Origin: Desulfitobacterium hafniense DCB-2
Lineage (GTDB): Bacteria > Bacillota > Desulfitobacteriia > Desulfitobacteriales > Desulfitobacteriaceae
DNA: 64,000 bases
Direction: 5' to 3'
NCBI RefSeq assembly: GCF_000021925.1
Contig: NC_011830.1
Span: 768,501 to 832,500, forward strand
The notes beneath the pieces are model-generated. The model was not told where the DNA came from, searched no databases, and worked only from the letters and a program-made list of their open reading frames with translations. The position numbers and the translations under genes were made by a program. Shown here piece after piece: positions 25,522 through 34,638 of the stretch (position 1 is its first letter; each line of letters begins with the position of its first letter).

Positions 25522-26823
25522 ATGAGCAATGCAATCATAAGCCGGCTGAAAGGGATTGTCGGCGACCAATATGTTATTAACAACCCTGGGCAGATGGCCC
25601 AATACCTGAAAGGAAATGGTAAACCGGCAGCGGTTGTCTGCCCGGGGAATACTGCCGAGGTAGCAGGTATCGTTAAACTGGCAAACAGCCACAATATTAA
25701 AATTTCTGCAGCGGGTCAGGTGGCGGATACGAAAGCTTTAGACGGCGGTATCGCATTAATCATGAATCGGATGAATCGAATTCTTGAGATCGACCATGAA
25801 AACATGGTGGCTGTGGTTGAACCGGGGATGAGCCATCAAGAGTTTCTTAAACACATAGGGGAAGCCGGATTCAACTTCCCACCGGAGCCCTGTGCAGTAG
25901 ATACGAGCTCCCTTGGCGGTTGTTTCGCCATTGGGGACTCCGACTCCAAGTCCTTTAATTATGGTCCGACCCGGACCTACCTGCTGGGTTTTGAGATGGT
26001 TCTTCCTACAGGAGAAGTTTTGAATATCGGCAACAAATGCATTAAGAACGTGTCTGGTTTGGATTTCATCCATCTCGCAGTGGCCAGCCAGGGAACCTTG
26101 GGGATTTTCACTAAGCTTCTGGTGAGACTTTTAGCGGCTCCTCTGGCGAAAAAGGCAGTTATTGCCCGCTTTGCTTCAATTCACAAAGCAAATGCTGCAT
26201 TGAATACGTTGATTAAGCGTCATATCCACCCGGACCGCATGAACCTCATTAGTGAAAGTCTGACCAAAGAAGTTTTACCGGGTGCAGGGCATCTGGCGCT
26301 GATTGACCTGGAGGGCTTTGTCGAGTCGGGGACTAATCTTGCCAAAGAAATCGCGGCAATGCTTACGTTGGGCGGCGGAACGGATGTCCAAATCATTGAC
26401 GATGCGGGCGGCTATGAGAACGTGATCAACGCGTGGCTTAAGGTTCGGCAGACTCTCTATAACCAACCCGGGCAGGTTCTGGAGTTTGCGGTAGGTCCCA
26501 TGAAAATGCCCCAGGCTCTTACGCAATTGGAAGGAATCATCGGGGACCTGGGAGCCTATCCGGGTGTTGTCATCGAAGGCTTATTGGGCTTCGCCCGGTT
26601 GCTGCTGCCGGAGAATGCGGACAAGATGGCTTTGGCCGCTCAAGTCAATAAAATGGCGTTATCTCTGGGTGGCAATATCACAGGATTCCTTGGCCAAAAG
26701 CTGATATGTCAAGCTCAAAATGACGCTGAAATGTGGGCGGATACCACGGCGCTCTTAAATGAGCTGCGCAACCAATTCGACCCCAAAGGGATTCTTAGTC
26801 CAGGGGTAAGCCTGCAGGCTTGA
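25522..26823 (+). CDS. GlcE-like FAD-binding subunit
   Basis: 433 residues with an N-terminal FAD-binding-4 (PCMH) fold (about 35-215) and a C-terminal FAD-oxidase region. It is shorter and more divergent than the next gene, as GlcE is relative to GlcD. Seventeen bases separate it from the iron-sulfur subunit. It probably forms the D-2-hydroxy-acid dehydrogenase complex with 24260 and 26847. Confidence 0.85.
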   Translation: MSNAIISRLKGIVGDQYVINNPGQMAQYLKGNGKPAAVVCPGNTAEVAGIVKLANSHNIKISAAGQVADTKALDGGIALIMNRMNRILEIDHENMVAVVEPGMSHQEFLKHIGEAGFNFPPEPCAVDTSSLGGCFAIGDSDSKSFNYGPTRTYLLGFEMVLPTGEVLNIGNKCIKNVSGLDFIHLAVASQGTLGIFTKLLVRLLAAPLAKKAVIARFASIHKANAALNTLIKRHIHPDRMNLISESLTKEVLPGAGHLALIDLEGFVESGTNLAKEIAAMLTLGGGTDVQIIDDAGGYENVINAWLKVRQTLYNQPGQVLEFAVGPMKMPQALTQLEGIIGDLGAYPGVVIEGLLGFARLLLPENADKMALAAQVNKMALSLGGNITGFLGQKLICQAQNDAEMWADTTALLNELRNQFDPKGILSPGVSLQA

Positions 26824-26846
26824 TTGATAAAGAAGGAGGGCTGCAC

Positions 26847-28229
26847 ATGTTATCGCAAACGGTTATCAAGCGCTTGAAAGAAATAGTGGGGGAGAAGAAC
26901 TTCGTTACAGGCAAAGCGGACCTGTTCCCCTACACTTATGGTTTTTGCACCTTATTATCCGGGGACCCGTTAGGCGTCGTTTCGCCGCAAACCACGGAAC
27001 AAGTAGTTGAGCTCGTCAAATACTTAAACGAGCACAATATTAAAGTAATTCCCAGAGGTGCGGGGACGAATGTGATCGGTGGAACCATTCCTGCGGAAGA
27101 ATCAGTGGTGATCAGCTTTACTCGGATGAATAAGATCCTGGAGATTGACACAGAGAATTTTGTTACGGTGGTTCAACCGGGAGTTGTCAACTTTGACCTG
27201 CAGCTGGAACTGGAAAAGAGAGGCTTCTATTATCCCCCGGACCCGTCTTCCGCTAAGGTTGCAACGTTGGGAGGAAATCTCGCGGAAAGCTCAGGCGGAG
27301 CCCGGTGTTTTAAATATGGAGTGACCCGGGATTATATTCTGGGTGTAGAAGTTGTTCTCCCCAATGGTAAAGTCATTAACACGGGGGGACGTAACTTTAA
27401 AAGTGAGCCCGGTTATGATCTAACCCGGATTCTCAATGGTTCGGAAGGAACCTTGGGCTTGGTCACGAAGATTATCCTCCGTGTTTTGCCCCTCCCCATG
27501 GCCAGGAGAATGATGCTGGCTGTTTACGACAAAGTTGAAGATGCTGCCCAGACGGTTGACGGTATTTTTGCGGCCGGAATTGCCCCGGCAACGCTGGAAA
27601 TGCTGGACAATTTCTTTATCAATACGACGGAGGACTTCTGTCCCACCGGGATTCCCCGTGACGCCGGAGCTGCCCTCATTATTGAGATTGACGGCTATCC
27701 GGAAGATATGAATGAGCAAGTCAGGATTATTGGTGAAATCACCAGGAAAGCCAAGGCGAGAGACTTTAAGATTGCCAGGTCTATGGGTGAAGTTGAGCAA
27801 ATTTTGACTCCCCGCAAGGTTGGTTTCGGATCGATTGCCAGCATAACACCGTCCTATAGTATTAATGATATTGCAGTTCCCCGGAGTAATTTCTCACAAG
27901 CGTTTGCGGGAATCAAAAAAATTGCCAAGGATCTTAATGTGAAGATTGGCGTATTGGCCCATGCCGGTGACGGGAACTTTCATCCGTTCATTCTTTATGA
28001 TCAACGGAATAAGGAAGAAGTTGAGCGGGTTCACGCGGCTGAGCAGGCGCTCTGTGAAATGGCCCTCAGTTTCAGCGGGACAATCACCGGGGAGCAGGGA
28101 GTCGGAATTGCCAAGAGAAAGCATCTTGATAAGCAGTTTAAGCCCGAAGCCATGGAAGCTTTCCGGAAAATCAAGAGAAGCTTTGACCCGCAAAACCGCT
28201 TTAACCCCGGCAAGATATTTGATAGTTAA
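26847..28229 (+). CDS. GlcD-like FAD-dependent 2-hydroxy-acid dehydrogenase
   Basis: 460 residues from ATG 26847 (AAGGAGGG 7 bases before; the longer frame to 26820 overlaps the previous gene). PCMH FAD domain with IPRGAGTNVIGG (about 58-69) and a C-terminal FAD-oxidase domain containing AHAGDGNFHP and GEQGVGIAKR, the catalytic-region motifs of GlcD and D-lactate dehydrogenases. It oxidises glycolate or D-lactate; which one cannot be settled. In a halorespiring bacterium it could supply electrons from lactate. Confidence 0.92.
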   Translation: MLSQTVIKRLKEIVGEKNFVTGKADLFPYTYGFCTLLSGDPLGVVSPQTTEQVVELVKYLNEHNIKVIPRGAGTNVIGGTIPAEESVVISFTRMNKILEIDTENFVTVVQPGVVNFDLQLELEKRGFYYPPDPSSAKVATLGGNLAESSGGARCFKYGVTRDYILGVEVVLPNGKVINTGGRNFKSEPGYDLTRILNGSEGTLGLVTKIILRVLPLPMARRMMLAVYDKVEDAAQTVDGIFAAGIAPATLEMLDNFFINTTEDFCPTGIPRDAGAALIIEIDGYPEDMNEQVRIIGEITRKAKARDFKIARSMGEVEQILTPRKVGFGSIASITPSYSINDIAVPRSNFSQAFAGIKKIAKDLNVKIGVLAHAGDGNFHPFILYDQRNKEEVERVHAAEQALCEMALSFSGTITGEQGVGIAKRKHLDKQFKPEAMEAFRKIKRSFDPQNRFNPGKIFDS

Positions 28230-28271
28230 CAGCGCCTGATAAGGAAGAGTAAGGGGAATACGAACAGTGCA

Positions 28272-28310
28272 GATAAAGTGCGTTTCCAGGCCATGGAACC
28301 GCACTTTATC
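28272..28310 (+). terminator. Hairpin terminator of oxidase operon
   Basis: Long stem GATAAAGTGCG / CGCACTTTATC, extended inward by TTCC/GGAA. Confidence 0.65.
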
Positions 28311-28344
28311 ATTCTCATACCTTGGTTCAGTATATCCGACGAAT

Positions 28345-28386
28345 TTAGTCCAGACTAAATAAAGATCCTGGCAAAACAGTTAAAAT
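28345..28386 (+). promoter_or_regulatory. Dehalobox-like promoter of 28423 regulator gene
   Basis: Box TTAGTCCAGACTAA at 28345-28358, -10 TAAAAT at 28381-28386, centre to -10 29.5 bp. Confidence 0.8.
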
Positions 28387-28422
28387 TAACTCGAAACAAA
28401 ATCTTTTTGGGGGCTAAAGCAT

Positions 28423-29118
28423 ATGGAAAGGGTAATAAGCAATCACTACTGCATTTTACCCGGTCATTTTTATCCGGTTCTAAAATTGCGCGCTTACACT
28501 CAGCTGGGTGTTATTCGCAATTATTGCAAAGGAGATTCCGTTGTTTTACCCGGAGAGGTTGTTAATAAGGTCATTTTTGTGCTGGCCGGGAAACTGGGAG
28601 TCAGTTTCCTGAATGAGGATGGCAGGCAGAAGTTTATGTTTTACGTCGATCCCTTTACATTTGCCGACCGTTTGTTTGCCATTGAGGAATGCTTTGTTCA
28701 TGTGGTGGCTGAGGAAGACAGCACAGTTTGCTTTTTTGAGAATGAACCGTTGCTGCGCGTGCTCCAGGAGGACAGAGAACTGCTGATTGAGTTCATCACC
28801 TGCTATGCATCGAAATGTACCTATTTTATGCGGGAAGCCAAGGAGTTGGTGCTTTACAGACCTTCGGCCCGGGTGCTGCGCCTGCTTTACGAACTGTGCC
28901 GTGCTCAGGGGAAGGAATGCCCCCAGGGCTATGTGATCGATCAACGCATCACTCAAAAAGCGATTTCCGAAATAACCGGTGTGCACTTCGTGACGATCAG
29001 CAGATTATTCCGCTACCTAAAAGAAGAAAACATCCTGCAGAAACAAGCGAACAAGATCATAGTCTATGATTTACCGAGGTTGAGAGCTTTAATTGAGGAA
29101 GAGGAATTGAGATTCTGA
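28423..29118 (+). CDS. cprK: CprK-like Crp/Fnr-family regulator (paralogue)
   Basis: 231 residues with sensor barrel and a CprK-type helix-turn-helix (ISEITGVHFVTISRLFRYL). It is most like the 5689 protein, and its promoter is also closely similar to that of 5689 (both boxes TTAGTCCAG.CTAA), so the two regulator genes with promoters are probably duplicates. It ends with a terminator before the next rdhBA unit. Confidence 0.88.
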   Translation: MERVISNHYCILPGHFYPVLKLRAYTQLGVIRNYCKGDSVVLPGEVVNKVIFVLAGKLGVSFLNEDGRQKFMFYVDPFTFADRLFAIEECFVHVVAEEDSTVCFFENEPLLRVLQEDRELLIEFITCYASKCTYFMREAKELVLYRPSARVLRLLYELCRAQGKECPQGYVIDQRITQKAISEITGVHFVTISRLFRYLKEENILQKQANKIIVYDLPRLRALIEEEELRF

Positions 29119-29125
29119 AAACCAA

Positions 29126-29158
29126 AAGGGTGGCGGTTAAGCCGCCCTTAAATTTTTT
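29126..29158 (+). terminator. Rho-independent terminator after cprK-like gene
   Basis: Stem AAGGGTGGC / GCCGCCCTT followed by AAATTTTTT. Confidence 0.8.
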
Positions 29159-29177
29159 AAAAAAAGAAGGGCAACAT

Positions 29178-29218
29178 TTAACCTAGACTAAAATCAGTTT
29201 TGTGAGAAAAACTACAAT
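29178..29218 (+). promoter_or_regulatory. Dehalobox-like promoter of rdhBA (29263)
   Basis: TTAACCTAGACTAA at 29178-29191 and -10 TACAAT at 29213-29218 (28.5 bp from centre). Confidence 0.7.
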
Positions 29219-29262
29219 ATAACTAGGCAGGCAAATTACCAAAAAGATCGGAGGTGAAAGGG

Positions 29263-29577
29263 ATGAGTACATTTTTGATTTTTGTAGCCGGAATGCTCTT
29301 TTTAGCCGGAATTCTTTTTGTTAAACCGAAGGTCAGGATGGACAAAGTATGGAAAAACGTCCTGATCTGGGCTCTTTATGGCTTTTGGTTCTTTATGACC
29401 TGCATCGGTGTTTCTTTTGTCTATCTCAATGCCGGTGTAGGACATGTAAAAGCCACCAGCACCGCAATTTTTCTGTTCGGCGGTATTTCCATAGTCCTGG
29501 CGATTATTCTGGCCCGTATTCTGGGACTGATTAACATCAAGACCGGGAAGAGCTCCGGTGAAACCCAACAAACTTAA
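29263..29577 (+). CDS. rdhB: RdhB membrane anchor
   Basis: 104 residues from ATG 29263, 8 bases after GGAGGTG (a GTG at 29254 overlaps that site). Three membrane helices and the GVSFVYLNAGVGHVKATSTA signature of CprB-type anchors. It precedes its rdhA by 34 bases. Confidence 0.92.
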   Translation: MSTFLIFVAGMLFLAGILFVKPKVRMDKVWKNVLIWALYGFWFFMTCIGVSFVYLNAGVGHVKATSTAIFLFGGISIVLAIILARILGLINIKTGKSSGETQQT

Positions 29578-29611
29578 AAATACGAGCCGCTGAATTAAAG
29601 GAGGAGAACCG

Positions 29612-31078
29612 ATGTCAGGAGTTCTGGATAAAAATCGCGACGAGCAAAATGAGGGATATAATCACAACTCCAAGGATAACCATGCCCGTGGTCCGGCGGC
29701 CCACCGGCAGCCCAGGATCAGCCGCCGGGGCTTTCTGAAAACCGGAGCCGTGGCTGCGGCCATGGGAGTGATGGGGGCAATTGTCGGTCCGCCTAAAGCG
29801 GCCAAAGCGGTGATCGATCTGGGTTACCGGAATTCCTATATTCATGAAATGCACTATACCCCGGTGCCTAAAGGCCAGTGGTCCAAGTTAAAGCCCAAAG
29901 TGGATTACGGCGGAGCTTCCGTTCGTTTTGTCGAGCATAATGACCAGTGGCTGGGGACGACTCAAATCGTCGGGAACATTGAAAAGACCAATGAAGACGA
30001 CGGCGGATTTCCCCTGGCCATCCGCGGCCTTCTCGGCGAGAAATCTAAGTACGGCTTTGTCTCCCAGGCCATCCGCTATCCCTTGGGGGATGCCTTGATG
30101 CTTCCCACTCAGGAAATCAGTAAGCCGGAAATCGTCGGCGGCACCCCTAAGCCTGAAAAATTGCCGATCCCGGACCCGGAACAAATGTCCCAGCATATGA
30201 AGGATCTGGCTTATTATCTGAGAGCGGATGAAGTGGGTATCGGCAAAATGCCGCCTTATGGTTACTACAAATCGGTCATGAATCCACCGGAGGGCGCATA
30301 TGCTGCCGGGATCGTCTCCTTGGAGACCCCTTACGAAAATGTTCCCGTTACCGAGTCCCTGCCTTATGTAATTTGTGTGGCAGTCGAACAGCATCTGGAG
30401 ACCTATATGGCGTCTACAGGGTATGACGGTATTTCCCTGGAACAATCCTTCCGCAGTTATCATGCTACAGCCAATATTTCCGTCGTCATCGCTCAATATA
30501 TCCGCAATCTGGGTTACCAGGCCAGGGCCCATCATTTCGGCAATTATGAAGCGGTGATGGGGCCCTGTCTGATTGCCGCCGGAATGGGTGAACTGACCCG
30601 GACCGGTGACTGTGTGGCTCATCCCCGGATGGGCTTTCGCAATAAGGTGGCCGCTGTGACTACGGACTTGCCTTTGGTTCCGGATAAACCCATTGATTTC
30701 GGTATGCTGGATTTCTGCCGGGTGTGCATGAAATGTGCGGAGAATTGTCCGGCAGAGGCCATCACTCAGGATAAGGATCCGGTGGCATTCAACGGCTACC
30801 TGCGTTGGAACACCGATGCCAAGAAGTGCGCCGAATTCCGGACCGGCAACGAAGAAGGGGTCAACTGCGGCCGCTGTGTCAAGGTATGCCCGTGGAACTC
30901 CAAAGAAGCTTCCTGGTTCCACGACGCAGGAATTTGGATCGGCAGTAAAGGAGAAGCCGCTTCCTCACTGCTGAAGTCTATTGACGATATGTTCGGCTAC
31001 GGTACAGAGGAAGTAACCCGCTATAAATGGTGGCTGGAATGGCCGGAGCTTTACAAAATCAGAGTGCCCGGACAATAA
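29612..31078 (+). CDS. rdhA: Reductive dehalogenase catalytic subunit RdhA
   Basis: 488 residues. An unusually long (~34-residue) polar stretch comes before the Tat motif SRRGFLKTGAVAAAMG. Corrinoid core and C-terminal clusters CRVCMKCAENCP (about 369) and CGRCVKVCP (about 419). Overall very close to the 6829 protein (same blocks [27 protein letters not shown]), so the two are recent paralogues. Substrate unknown, probably aromatic by likeness to CprA. AAAGGAGG precedes the start; a terminator follows. Confidence 0.95.
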   Translation: MSGVLDKNRDEQNEGYNHNSKDNHARGPAAHRQPRISRRGFLKTGAVAAAMGVMGAIVGPPKAAKAVIDLGYRNSYIHEMHYTPVPKGQWSKLKPKVDYGGASVRFVEHNDQWLGTTQIVGNIEKTNEDDGGFPLAIRGLLGEKSKYGFVSQAIRYPLGDALMLPTQEISKPEIVGGTPKPEKLPIPDPEQMSQHMKDLAYYLRADEVGIGKMPPYGYYKSVMNPPEGAYAAGIVSLETPYENVPVTESLPYVICVAVEQHLETYMASTGYDGISLEQSFRSYHATANISVVIAQYIRNLGYQARAHHFGNYEAVMGPCLIAAGMGELTRTGDCVAHPRMGFRNKVAAVTTDLPLVPDKPIDFGMLDFCRVCMKCAENCPAEAITQDKDPVAFNGYLRWNTDAKKCAEFRTGNEEGVNCGRCVKVCPWNSKEASWFHDAGIWIGSKGEAASSLLKSIDDMFGYGTEEVTRYKWWLEWPELYKIRVPGQ

Positions 31079-31105
31079 AAATTGGGATAAAGAATTGGAT
31101 GGAAA

Positions 31106-31136
31106 ATCATGAGCAGATCCTGCTCATGGTTTTTCT
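31106..31136 (+). terminator. Rho-independent terminator after rdhA
   Basis: Stem CATGAGCA / TGCTCATG with a 5-base loop, then GGTTTTTC. Confidence 0.8.
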
Positions 31137-31230
31137 TTAACAAAATGGCCCCTAATTTATGGAGAATACTCAATTAAGGTTGGGATATTTTGATGAATCG
31201 ATAAAATCTTTAGGCAATAGTTCCTAAGAC

Positions 31231-31273
31231 TTAATGTATGCTAAATGAGTTTCTGTTTTCGGCATGTTAATAT
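31231..31273 (+). promoter_or_regulatory. Dehalobox-like promoter of rdhBA (31297)
   Basis: TTAATGTATGCTAA at 31231-31244, with a poorer -10 (TAATAT at 31268-31273, 30.5 bp from centre). Confidence 0.65.
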
Positions 31274-31296
31274 TTTCTCTAAGGAGGTGAACAAAA

Positions 31297-31602
31297 ATGG
31301 GGACTTTTTTAGTGTTTTTGTCCGGGATTGTGTTTTTAGCCGGTATCATGTTTATTAAACCCCGGGTCAAGCAGGACCGGAACTGGAAGACCGTCCTGAA
31401 TTGGGCTCTGTACGTTCTTTGGTTTGCCATCACCGGCATGGGAATCTCTTTTATTTACATTAACTCCAGTGTAGGCCATGTCAAAGCGACAAGTACGGCA
31501 ATTTTTCTGTTCCTGGGATTATCGGTGGTTCTCGCCGTCGTTTTGGCACGGCTGCTGGGCTTTATCGGGGAACAGAGAAAAAATACCGGTTTAGAAGTTT
31601 AA
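31297..31602 (+). CDS. rdhB: RdhB membrane anchor
   Basis: 101 residues, three membrane helices, signature GISFIYINSSVGHVKATSTA. AAGGAGGTG precedes ATG 31297. It lies 13 bases before rdhA. Its leader is very short (about 20 bases from the predicted transcription start). Confidence 0.92.
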   Translation: MGTFLVFLSGIVFLAGIMFIKPRVKQDRNWKTVLNWALYVLWFAITGMGISFIYINSSVGHVKATSTAIFLFLGLSVVLAVVLARLLGFIGEQRKNTGLEV

Positions 31603-31615
31603 AGAGGTGAAACAG

Positions 31616-32992
31616 ATGTTTAGATCATCGGATCGTCAGAACAAACCGCAGGAACAGAAATTTCAGATGAACCGTCGCAAATTTCTCAAAGCCGGAGTTG
31701 CTTCGGCACTGACCGCTGGAATGGTCGGGGCGATGAGAACTCTGCCGGTAAGTGCCGCCGAGGCGGTGGCAAGCACAGGTTCATCCGGTTCAGTTAACGG
31801 TGCCCGCTCGAAGCTTCATCCCAAAGTGGATTATGGCGGTGCCAGTGTGCGCTTTGTGGAAAATAATGATCAGTGGCTGGGGACAAGCCAGATTGTCGGT
31901 ACAGTAAACCGTACCCATGAAGCGGAGCAGGGCTTTAACCTGGCTTTGCGCGGCAAGCTTTCTTCTGAAGCACAGGTTGCCATGTACCATTATAATTTTG
32001 TCATGAAGCATCCTTTCGATGGAGCGCTGGGTATTTTCTCCAATTACGTTTCGGCAGAAAATATAGTGGGAGGAACCCCGAACCAGGAGAAACTGCCCAT
32101 ACCTGACCCGGAACAGATGTCCCAGAATATCAAGGATACGGCTTACTTTCTGCGGGCCGATGAAGTAGGAATCGGCAAAATGCCGGAATATGCCTACTAT
32201 TCCCACAAGGCGCCTTTTTCCCATGAAGAACTGATCAGAGACGATATTTCCCATTCCACTCCGGTAACGGAGAAGCTTCCCTATGTCATTGTTGTGATGG
32301 TTGACCAGCATCTGGAAACTATGCTGGCATCTACCGGCTATGATGGGATAAGTTCCGCCCAGTCCATGCGCGGCTATCATGCCACAGCCGTCATTTCCGT
32401 CATTCTTGCCCAGTATATCCGCAATCTGGGCTATAATGCCAGAGCGCACCATTTTGCCAACTATGCTGCTGCGATGCCCCCGGTCACCATAGCGGCGGGC
32501 CTGGGAGAATTGTCCCGGACCGGGGATTGCACGGTTCATCCGCGCCTGGGCTACCGCCACAAAGTAGCCGCAGTTACCACGGATTTACCCCTTCTCCCCG
32601 ATAAACCCATTGACTTTGGATTGCAGGATTTCTGCCGGGTATGCAAGAAATGCGCGGACAATTGCCCGTCTGAAGCCATAACTCATGATACTGATATGGT
32701 GGAATACAATGGCTATCTGCGCTGGAACAGTGACATGAAGAAATGCGCCGAATTCCGTCTGACCAACAGTGAAGGGTCCTCCTGCGGACGTTGTATGAAG
32801 GTGTGTCCTTGGAATTCCAAGGAAGAGTCCTGGTTCCATTCAGCCGGCATTTGGATCGGCAGCAAAGGCGAAACCTCCTCCCGGCTGCTTAAGCAGATTG
32901 ACGATATGTTTGGCTATGGGGATGAAATCATTGAAAAATATAAATGGTGGCTGGAATGGCCGGAAAGATACACCCTTCCCAAGCATTTATAA
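31616..32992 (+). CDS. rdhA: Reductive dehalogenase catalytic subunit RdhA
   Basis: 458 residues from ATG 31616, 7 bases after AGAGGTG (a GTG at 31607 lies in that site). Tat motif NRRKFLKAGVASA. Clusters [12 protein letters not shown] (about 340) and CGRCMKVCP (about 390). CprA-like family with end [10 protein letters not shown]. The substrate cannot be deduced. Confidence 0.95.
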   Translation: MFRSSDRQNKPQEQKFQMNRRKFLKAGVASALTAGMVGAMRTLPVSAAEAVASTGSSGSVNGARSKLHPKVDYGGASVRFVENNDQWLGTSQIVGTVNRTHEAEQGFNLALRGKLSSEAQVAMYHYNFVMKHPFDGALGIFSNYVSAENIVGGTPNQEKLPIPDPEQMSQNIKDTAYFLRADEVGIGKMPEYAYYSHKAPFSHEELIRDDISHSTPVTEKLPYVIVVMVDQHLETMLASTGYDGISSAQSMRGYHATAVISVILAQYIRNLGYNARAHHFANYAAAMPPVTIAAGLGELSRTGDCTVHPRLGYRHKVAAVTTDLPLLPDKPIDFGLQDFCRVCKKCADNCPSEAITHDTDMVEYNGYLRWNSDMKKCAEFRLTNSEGSSCGRCMKVCPWNSKEESWFHSAGIWIGSKGETSSRLLKQIDDMFGYGDEIIEKYKWWLEWPERYTLPKHL

Positions 32993-33026
32993 GATAGCCG
33001 GTCTCAAACTTTGCGGGTTTATAAAA

Positions 33027-33058
33027 ATAAGCGGTAAGAAATGATTCTTACCGCTTAT
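33027..33058. terminator. Hairpin after rdhA
   Basis: Perfect 14-bp stem ATAAGCGGTAAGAA / TTCTTACCGCTTAT with a 4-base loop. No T-run follows. Confidence 0.6.
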
Positions 33059-33160
33059 CGGGCTTACCTGAAGAGAGCCCTTGATCTTGCCTAATCCGGT
33101 ATTTTCTCGATAATTGCGGATATCCTACCTTCATGTTACCATAAGCCTGATCCGGAGGCC

Positions 33161-33174
33161 TTAGCATATGCAAA
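33161..33174 (+). promoter_or_regulatory. Dehalobox-like palindrome before 33224 regulator gene
   Basis: TTAGCATATGCAAA with one mismatch in the right half. No good -10 hexamer is at the class II distance, so if used it may act in another way. Confidence 0.45.
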
Positions 33175-33223
33175 ACTCCCGATAATTAATGATTGTCCAC
33201 GCTATTTTAAGGAGGGAAAAGCA

Positions 33224-33922
33224 ATGGATGACGGTGTAAAGAGAATCATTCAAGATCCGCTCATTCCTGAGATGTTCCATCGTGTTGAGAAGCTGGAACA
33301 GTTTTTGCACCTTGCCCGCACCCGTACTTATGCCAAGGGGACTATTATTCTTGCTCAGGGAATGGAATTCGATGAGATTATCTATGTACAGCAGGGCTGC
33401 CTGGCCGTAAGTATGGGAGCGGATGACGGACATCAGAAGTTTCTTTTTCATATAGGAGAAGGTTCTATCGGGCTGTCCACCTTTCTCGGCGAGTATCACG
33501 AAATACAGATTCATGCTGTTAAAAACAGCACGGTCAGCTTTTTTAAAGTAGAACAGATTCTGACCATTTTCCGCGAAGATGAAAAAGTCATTTTTGATAT
33601 CCTGCAGAATCTTCTCACCAAGGTCTATTATTTTATGGGCCAGGCTCGGGACCTCAACTTCTACCGGCCCTCCAGCAGGGTCTTCCGCCTGCTCTATAAT
33701 TTATGTATCAATGAAGGAGAACAGGTGGGCGATCACTATGAAATTAATTTCAGCCTGACCCAGAAGACCATCGGAGAAATCACCGGCACCCACTATGTCA
33801 CGGTCTGCAAATTATTTCAGATGCTGGATAGACAAGGAATTGTCAAAAAAGGCAAAGATAAAATGGTCGTCTACGACCTGGAAAGGCTGAAAAGCTTGAT
33901 CAATGAGATTATCGAATATTAA
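33224..33922 (+). CDS. cprK: CprK-like Crp/Fnr-family regulator (paralogue)
   Basis: 232 residues, the same length as CprK. Sensor barrel and helix-turn-helix IGEITGTHYVTVCKLFQML, with a Cys where the others have Ser (VTVCK against VTVSR). It heads the accessory operon region cprZ-E-C-D, as cprK at 50521 heads the canonical cluster. AAGGAGGG precedes ATG 33224. Confidence 0.88.
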   Translation: MDDGVKRIIQDPLIPEMFHRVEKLEQFLHLARTRTYAKGTIILAQGMEFDEIIYVQQGCLAVSMGADDGHQKFLFHIGEGSIGLSTFLGEYHEIQIHAVKNSTVSFFKVEQILTIFREDEKVIFDILQNLLTKVYYFMGQARDLNFYRPSSRVFRLLYNLCINEGEQVGDHYEINFSLTQKTIGEITGTHYVTVCKLFQMLDRQGIVKKGKDKMVVYDLERLKSLINEIIEY

Positions 33923-33971
33923 GATCATGATTTGGATAGAACATAGAAGGGCTGATTCTCAATCAGCTTGG

Positions 33972-34006
33972 GCCGCCGACAAAGTGATTTGCCGGCGGCT
34001 TTTTTT
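33972..34006 (+). terminator. Rho-independent terminator after cprK-like gene
   Basis: Stem GCCGCCG / CGGCGGC continued by C-AAA/TTT-G, followed by TTTTTTT. Confidence 0.88.
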
Positions 34007-34063
34007 ACACTTTCAGAAAGTATAACTTCGTTGCATACTTTCCTCCAGTATAAGGGCAACCAG

Positions 34064-34120
34064 CGGCTTCGCCTTTTTTAGATGCGTGATTAAAAGGCAC
34101 GGCGAAGCCGGGTTTTCTTT
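34064..34120 (+). repeat. Inverted repeat, second terminator-like hairpin
   Basis: CGGCTTCGCC (34064-34073) and GGCGAAGCCG (34101-34110), with inner TTTTTTA/TAAAA pairing and GGTTTTCTTT after it. It lies between the terminator of cprK and the dehalobox of cprZ. Confidence 0.6.
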
Positions 34121-34154
34121 ATCCGGGTGGAGGGATAGAAAAAGATAAAATTTT

Positions 34155-34197
34155 TTAGCATAGCCTAAAGAAATGAAGATGAGAAGACCGTTAAAAT
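34155..34197 (+). promoter_or_regulatory. Dehalobox-like promoter of cprZ-cprE-cprC-cprD operon
   Basis: TTAGCATAGCCTAA at 34155-34168 and -10 TAAAAT at 34192-34197 (30.5 bp from centre). Confidence 0.7.
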
Positions 34198-34227
34198 AAA
34201 GGTAAGAAAGTTTGAGGAGGGAACTTA

Positions 34228-34638
34228 GTGCAATCCATATCTATTTTTAGGGAGATTACTTTGAAGCAGATTGTGACCGAAGGTTCAAAAACGAAAGCCC
34301 AGCAGCAACTGAATGAACAACTGACGGCTTTGGAGAAAGAACTGGCTGAGCTGGAAGAGAATAAGAACCGGACCCTTACCGAGTTTTCCCTGAAGGGAGC
34401 GGAAGAGGCTCATCTTCAGCAAATCCGCAGACAATGGGAGATGACCCGGGCTCAATATCAGACACAGCGTGATCAGATTCGGATGGAGATGATCGCTGTA
34501 GATGAACTGAAGGATGGGGAAGAGGTTATCATTAATTCGATTGAAGGCCCTTATGAACTGAGGGTCGGGGAGCCTGTGGCGCAGGCAATGCATGCGGAAA
34601 TCATCCTCAAGGACGACATTGTGGTGGAGATCCGATGA
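34228..34638 (+). CDS. cprZ: CprZ-like coiled-coil protein (YlqD-like)
   Basis: 136 residues. Start SISIFREITLKQIVTE and long central helices rich in Gln, Glu and Lys (coiled coil, about 25-90) resemble YlqD-family proteins. It has the position and size of CprZ between cprK and cprE. Function unknown. Its paralogue is at 51330. It overlaps the next gene by 4 bases. Confidence 0.8.
   Translation: MQSISIFREITLKQIVTEGSKTKAQQQLNEQLTALEKELAELEENKNRTLTEFSLKGAEEAHLQQIRRQWEMTRAQYQTQRDQIRMEMIAVDELKDGEEVIINSIEGPYELRVGEPVAQAMHAEIILKDDIVVEIR

Noticed and set aside
29888..30922. 344-codon minus-strand ORF inside rdhA
   Set aside because: Antisense shadow of a conserved dehalogenase; similar shadows occur on all rdhA genes here.
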